Shown piece by piece: positions 61,178-64,000 of a stretch of DNA of 64,000 nt. Positions within the stretch are counted from its first letter, which is position 1; each line of letters opens with the position of its first letter. The stretch lies in the NCBI GenBank assembly GCA_027489335.1, contig JAIXZX010000005.1:1-64000 (forward strand). The letters run 5' to 3'. Below the pieces are notes generated by a model. It saw nothing but the letters and a program-made list of their open reading frames with translations. It was not told the origin of the DNA and searched no databases. The position numbers and the translations under genes were made by a program. Source of the stretch: Caulobacteraceae bacterium (GTDB lineage: Bacteria; Pseudomonadota; Alphaproteobacteria; Caulobacterales; Caulobacteraceae).

Positions 61178-62953
61178 ATGGACGGACACGGGTCGACCGA
61201 AGGCTATAAGGACATCGTGCTGTTCCTGGCCACGGCCGGCGTCGTCGTGCCCCTGTTCCGGCGCTGGAAGATCAGCCCGATCCTCGGCTTTATCCTGGCC
61301 GGGGTGGCGCTGGGCCCCTTCGGCCTGGCCCGCCTGGGGGAGTTCGCCCCGTGGGTCGCCTACTTCACCGTAGGCAACCCCGATGACATCGCCCAGCTGG
61401 CCGAGCTGGGCGTCGTCTTCCTGCTCTTCATGATCGGGCTGGAGCTGTCCTGGGAGCGGCTGCGCCTGATGCGCCGCCTGGTGTTCGGCCTTGGCGCAGG
61501 CCAGGTCGGGCTCAGCCTGGCTATTCTGGCGGGGCTGGCCATGTTGCTGGGGATGGAGATCGCCCCGGCGGCGGCCATCGGCGCAGCGCTCGCCCTGTCC
61601 TCCACCGCTATCGTCATGCCGGTGCTGATCGAACAGCGGCGACACCACTCCACCACCGGGCGCGCCACCTTCTCCATCCTGCTGTTCCAGGACCTGGCCG
61701 TGGCGCCAATTCTGGTGACCCTGGCGGTCCTCGGCGCCCGCGGGGGCGAGGAGCTGTCGCCCAGGCTGCTGCTCGCCTTCGCCCCGGCCGTCCTTGGCAT
61801 GGTGGGGCTGGTGGCCTTTGGCCGGCTCCTGCTCCGGCCCCTGCTGAGATCGGTGGCCCGGGCCAAGAGCGAGGAGCTCTTCATGGCCGCCTGCCTGCTG
61901 GTGGTGATCGGCGCGGGCCTGGTCAGCGCCCTGACGGGGCTGTCCATGGCGCTGGGCGCCTTCATCGCCGGCCTGCTGCTGGCTGAGACCGAGTTCCGCC
62001 ACGAGGTCGAGGTGACCATCGAGCCGTTCAAGGGCCTGCTGCTGGGGCTGTTCTTCCTGTCGGTGGGAATCGGCCTGAACCTGTCTCTGGTCGCCGCTCG
62101 GCCGCTGGAGGTCCTGGCATTGGCCGGCGGCCTGCTGCTGGTGAAGGGGGCGGTGATCTTCGCCCTGGCGCGCCTTTCCGGGATGACGGGGCTGGGCGCG
62201 ATCGAAATCGCCCTGCCCCTGGCCGCCGGCGGCGAGTTCGCCTTCGTCATTCTCGACCAGGCCATGGGTCTGGGAGTCGTCCCTCGGGAGGTCGGCGAGT
62301 TCGTGATCGTCTCGGCCACCCTCACTATGGCCCTGGTCCCGGTTCTGGCCTGGCTGGGTCAGAAGGTCGCCCGCCGCGCCCCGCCGCCTTCCGTGGCGGA
62401 GTCGCCGGAGGAGGGGGGTGAACCCGCCGGCGTTCTGATCGTGGGCTTTGGCCGGGTCGGACAACTGGTGGGCGATATGCTGACCCGTCACGGGGCCAGC
62501 TGGGTCGCGGCCGAGCGCGACCCGCGCCTGGTGGAGCAGGCCCGCCGAAACCGGCTGCCCTGTTTCTTCGGCGACGCCGCCCGCAGCGAATTTCTCATGC
62601 GCTGCGGTCTGGGGGAGGCCCGCGCCCTGGTGGTGACCATGGACAATCCCGAGGCCGCAGAGACCGTGGTGGCGGTCGCCCGGCGCATCCGGCCAGACCT
62701 GGTCATCGTGGCCCGGGCGCGGGACGCCCGCCACGCCAAGCGGCTCTATGAAATGGGCGCCACCGACGCGGTTCCAGAGACGGTGGAGGCGAGTCTTCAG
62801 CTCTCGGAGACGGTGCTGGTCGAGATCGGCGTGCCCATGGGGCTGGTGATCGCCTCGATCCACGAGCGGCGGGATGAGTATCGTCAGGACCTCAATCGTC
62901 CTGACTCCCTGGGGGGCCGCGGTCGTCGCGCCCGGGCGACAGACAAGACCTGA
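61178..62953 (+). CDS. Kef-type monovalent cation:proton antiporter
   Basis: 591-residue CPA2 antiporter. About twelve helices with 'LGVVFLLFMIGLELSW', 'ALALSSTAIVMPVL' and 'ILLFQDLAVAPIL' (conserved Gln-Asp), 'LGAFIAGLLLAETEFRHEV', and a C-terminal RCK/TrkA-N domain ('GVLIVGFGRVGQLVGDML', 'FFGDAARSEFL') that binds nucleotide and gates the channel. Similar to KefB/KefC potassium efflux, used in electrophile or alkali stress. No ancillary KefF/G gene is seen. Confidence 0.9.
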   Translation: MDGHGSTEGYKDIVLFLATAGVVVPLFRRWKISPILGFILAGVALGPFGLARLGEFAPWVAYFTVGNPDDIAQLAELGVVFLLFMIGLELSWERLRLMRRLVFGLGAGQVGLSLAILAGLAMLLGMEIAPAAAIGAALALSSTAIVMPVLIEQRRHHSTTGRATFSILLFQDLAVAPILVTLAVLGARGGEELSPRLLLAFAPAVLGMVGLVAFGRLLLRPLLRSVARAKSEELFMAACLLVVIGAGLVSALTGLSMALGAFIAGLLLAETEFRHEVEVTIEPFKGLLLGLFFLSVGIGLNLSLVAARPLEVLALAGGLLLVKGAVIFALARLSGMTGLGAIEIALPLAAGGEFAFVILDQAMGLGVVPREVGEFVIVSATLTMALVPVLAWLGQKVARRAPPPSVAESPEEGGEPAGVLIVGFGRVGQLVGDMLTRHGASWVAAERDPRLVEQARRNRLPCFFGDAARSEFLMRCGLGEARALVVTMDNPEAAETVVAVARRIRPDLVIVARARDARHAKRLYEMGATDAVPETVEASLQLSETVLVEIGVPMGLVIASIHERRDEYRQDLNRPDSLGGRGRRARATDKT

Positions 62954-63095
62954 ATGCAGCCCTGCTGTTCACCGGTCTGCTAAGGCCGGCTCCACTCCTG
63001 AGAGAACGTCGTTGCGAATTTCCCCTTCGGGCTGCAACATCATCGCAGTAGAAGGCGCTCAGGCTGAAGCGTTCTCCGGGCGGACGATTTTTTTG

Positions 63096-63120
63096 GGAAC
63101 CCTCGTCCGGGATCAGCGTT
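63096..63120 (+). promoter_or_regulatory. EcfG promoter facing the gene-free stretch
   Basis: GGAAC (63096-63100), 16 bases, CGTT (63117-63120). The -35 lies in the loop of an inverted repeat, CGGACGA (63081-63087) with TCGTCCG (63103-63109). The next gene starts 350 bases later. Confidence 0.75.
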
Positions 63121-63393
63121 AGAGCCCCCGACGTCACGCCTTGCGACGTGTCCGGCGCCTTGGCCGGAGGCTCGCAGAACTGGCGTCGTCTCGGCGGAAG
63201 GGGGGAAGAGCCCTCGTCGGGATCTAGTTGTGTTTGTCGGCCCGGCGGCCGAAGGGGCGGCGAGAGCCCCCGAGGCATCCCCCTGTGCGGAGGATGCGCG
63301 CGCTGGGGTCAAGGGAGGGGGACGACCAGGACTTTCTCGCGAAATTCGACCAATCGGCTGAAGGATTGCGCAAAGGTGTTGCTCTGGCGACAC

Positions 63394-63421
63394 TTTCGCA
63401 TCCTGTCGGCCTTGCTATAAC
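63394..63421 (+). promoter_or_regulatory. housekeeping-type promoter of the beta-barrel gene
   Basis: GCTATAAC (63414-63421) fits the Caulobacter -10 consensus exactly; TTTCGCA 13 bases upstream is a partial -35. The leader to ATG 63470 would be about 40 bases. Confidence 0.6.
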
Positions 63422-63469
63422 GCTGCTGGGTCATATGGCCGCAGCAGAGGGCATGAAGAGGGCTCAAAT

Positions 63470-64000
63470 ATGAAATTCAAACTCCTGGCAGGGGCCGCAA
63501 TGGCCGCGGTTTTCGCCGCGTCTGGCGCGTCTGCCCAAGACGCCGGCTGGTACGGCGCGATGGACCTGGGCTACCACTGGCCTGAAGGCATCGAGTCCGG
63601 CTCGTCCAACAATGGCCCCGGCGGCGCCCCCTACAACTGGGAATTCAATCAGGACGACGACTGGGCCGGCTTCGCCCGTCTCGGCTATCGCCTGAACCCC
63701 AACTGGCGCGTTGAACTCGAAGGCGGCTATCGCCCCGGCGATATCGTCAGCGTCCGTGGCGCTCCCGGCTCGTTCGCCGGCCTCTGCACCCCCGGCGTGG
63801 TCCGCACCGCGGCGGCTCCGAACTGCGGCTCGCCGAACGGCGACGTCGAAGCTTGGACCCTCATGGGCAATGTCATCTATGACATCGCTCCGGGCGCGGT
63901 CATCAATCCGTTCATCGGCGCCGGCGTCGGCGTCAATCACGTCAAGATGGACGTGGTTGGCCAGTTCGCCACCATGGGCGGCCCCTTCACCGCGGCCAAC
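63470..64000 (+). CDS. outer-membrane beta-barrel protein (OmpA-like), 3' end beyond window
   Basis: First 177 codons of an outer-membrane protein. Signal peptide 'MKFKLLAGAAMAAVFAASG' ending 'ASAQ', then 'WYGAMDLGYHWPEGI', 'DWAGFARLGYRLNPNWRVELEGGYR' in part, and 'VINPFIGAGVGVNHVKMD', alternating strands of an eight-stranded OmpA-type barrel. A peptidoglycan-binding OmpA domain may follow outside the window, as in Caulobacter OmpA2. GAGGG precedes ATG 63470. Two promoters lie upstream, one housekeeping-like and one EcfG-type further away. Confidence 0.9.
   Translation, partial: MKFKLLAGAAMAAVFAASGASAQDAGWYGAMDLGYHWPEGIESGSSNNGPGGAPYNWEFNQDDDWAGFARLGYRLNPNWRVELEGGYRPGDIVSVRGAPGSFAGLCTPGVVRTAAAPNCGSPNGDVEAWTLMGNVIYDIAPGAVINPFIGAGVGVNHVKMDVVGQFATMGGPFTAAN

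Larger units (their letters stand above)
62954..63469 (+). other. 516-base gene-free stretch before the beta-barrel gene
   Basis: I find no believable protein here. It holds a T7 tract (63088-63094) after an imperfect hairpin, a possible terminator for the antiporter gene; an exact EcfG promoter (63096-63120); then a structured stretch in which GAGCC (63122-63126) pairs with GGCTC around two inner hairpins (ACGTC/GACGT and TCCGGC/GCCGGA). Further GC-rich hairpins run to about 63300, and a housekeeping-type promoter lies at 63394-63421. The EcfG promoter may serve a small RNA or a long leader for the outer-membrane gene. Confidence 0.6.

Noticed and set aside
63148..63420. 90-codon plus-strand frame after the EcfG promoter at 63096
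   Set aside because: Arg/Gly/Ser-rich composition without recognisable features, no ribosome site, and it crosses the housekeeping promoter of the next gene; judged non-coding.

Overview
The window reads as chromosomal DNA of a high-GC alphaproteobacterium of the Caulobacteraceae, closest in flavour to Phenylobacterium or Caulobacter. The main reason is the block chpT, response regulator, cheR-like gene, entericidin-like gene, phyK, ecfG (sigT), nepR, phyR at 2.4-8.2 kb. As I remember it, this is the gene order around the general stress response (GSR) locus of Caulobacter crescentus. Housekeeping promoters resemble the Caulobacter type (TTGACGS / GCTANAWC), and a large TonB-dependent receptor with an Oar-like N-terminus fits the family. 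I see no insertion sequence, prophage or CRISPR array.

Layout. 1-2.4 kb: end of an initiator tRNA, an ExoD-like membrane protein, glutaryl-CoA dehydrogenase. 2.4-17.9 kb: the GSR island. The core regulators are surrounded by short envelope, membrane or stress genes, and nearly every unit is preceded by the EcfG promoter motif GGAAC-N16/17-CGTT. I count eleven exact motifs and two with AGTT in place of CGTT across the whole window. They include a bidirectional promoter pair sharing one palindromic -35 between nepR and phyR, and a candidate gsrN-type small RNA at about 9.28-9.41 kb. 18-20 kb: aromatic amino acid catabolism (FAH-like hydrolase, maleylacetoacetate isomerase) and a carbonic anhydrase. 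20-27 kb: a PBP1C / alpha-2-macroglobulin pair. 27-34 kb: gabD, a TadG-like von Willebrand protein, a large hybrid kinase, a 2-oxoglutarate oxygenase. 34-38.5 kb: an OmpA lipoprotein with an EcfG promoter, scoAB, msrA, a GT39 glycosyltransferase. 38.6-44 kb: the TonB receptor and the agmatine-to-putrescine pair aguA-aguB. 44-53 kb: acetyltransferase, acid phosphatase, hot-dog proteins, SapC-family protein, a ScsB/DsbD-like reductase with a redoxin, pgi. 53-57 kb: hisS-hisZ-hisG behind a short histidine-rich leader peptide. 57-64 kb: M13 peptidase, acyl-CoA synthetase, Kef-type antiporter, and an outer-membrane beta-barrel gene cut by the window end.

How it fits together. PhyK and probably the nearby HWE kinase feed phosphate to PhyR. 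Phospho-PhyR binds NepR and frees EcfG, which then drives its own operon, phyR, and the scattered envelope genes. The most interesting signals are the density and arrangement of EcfG promoters, the candidate stress small RNA, a second EcfG promoter at 63.1 kb facing a gene-free structured stretch, and the His-codon leader before hisS. Family assignments rest on reading motifs by eye; promoter and RNA calls are sequence pattern matches without expression data.
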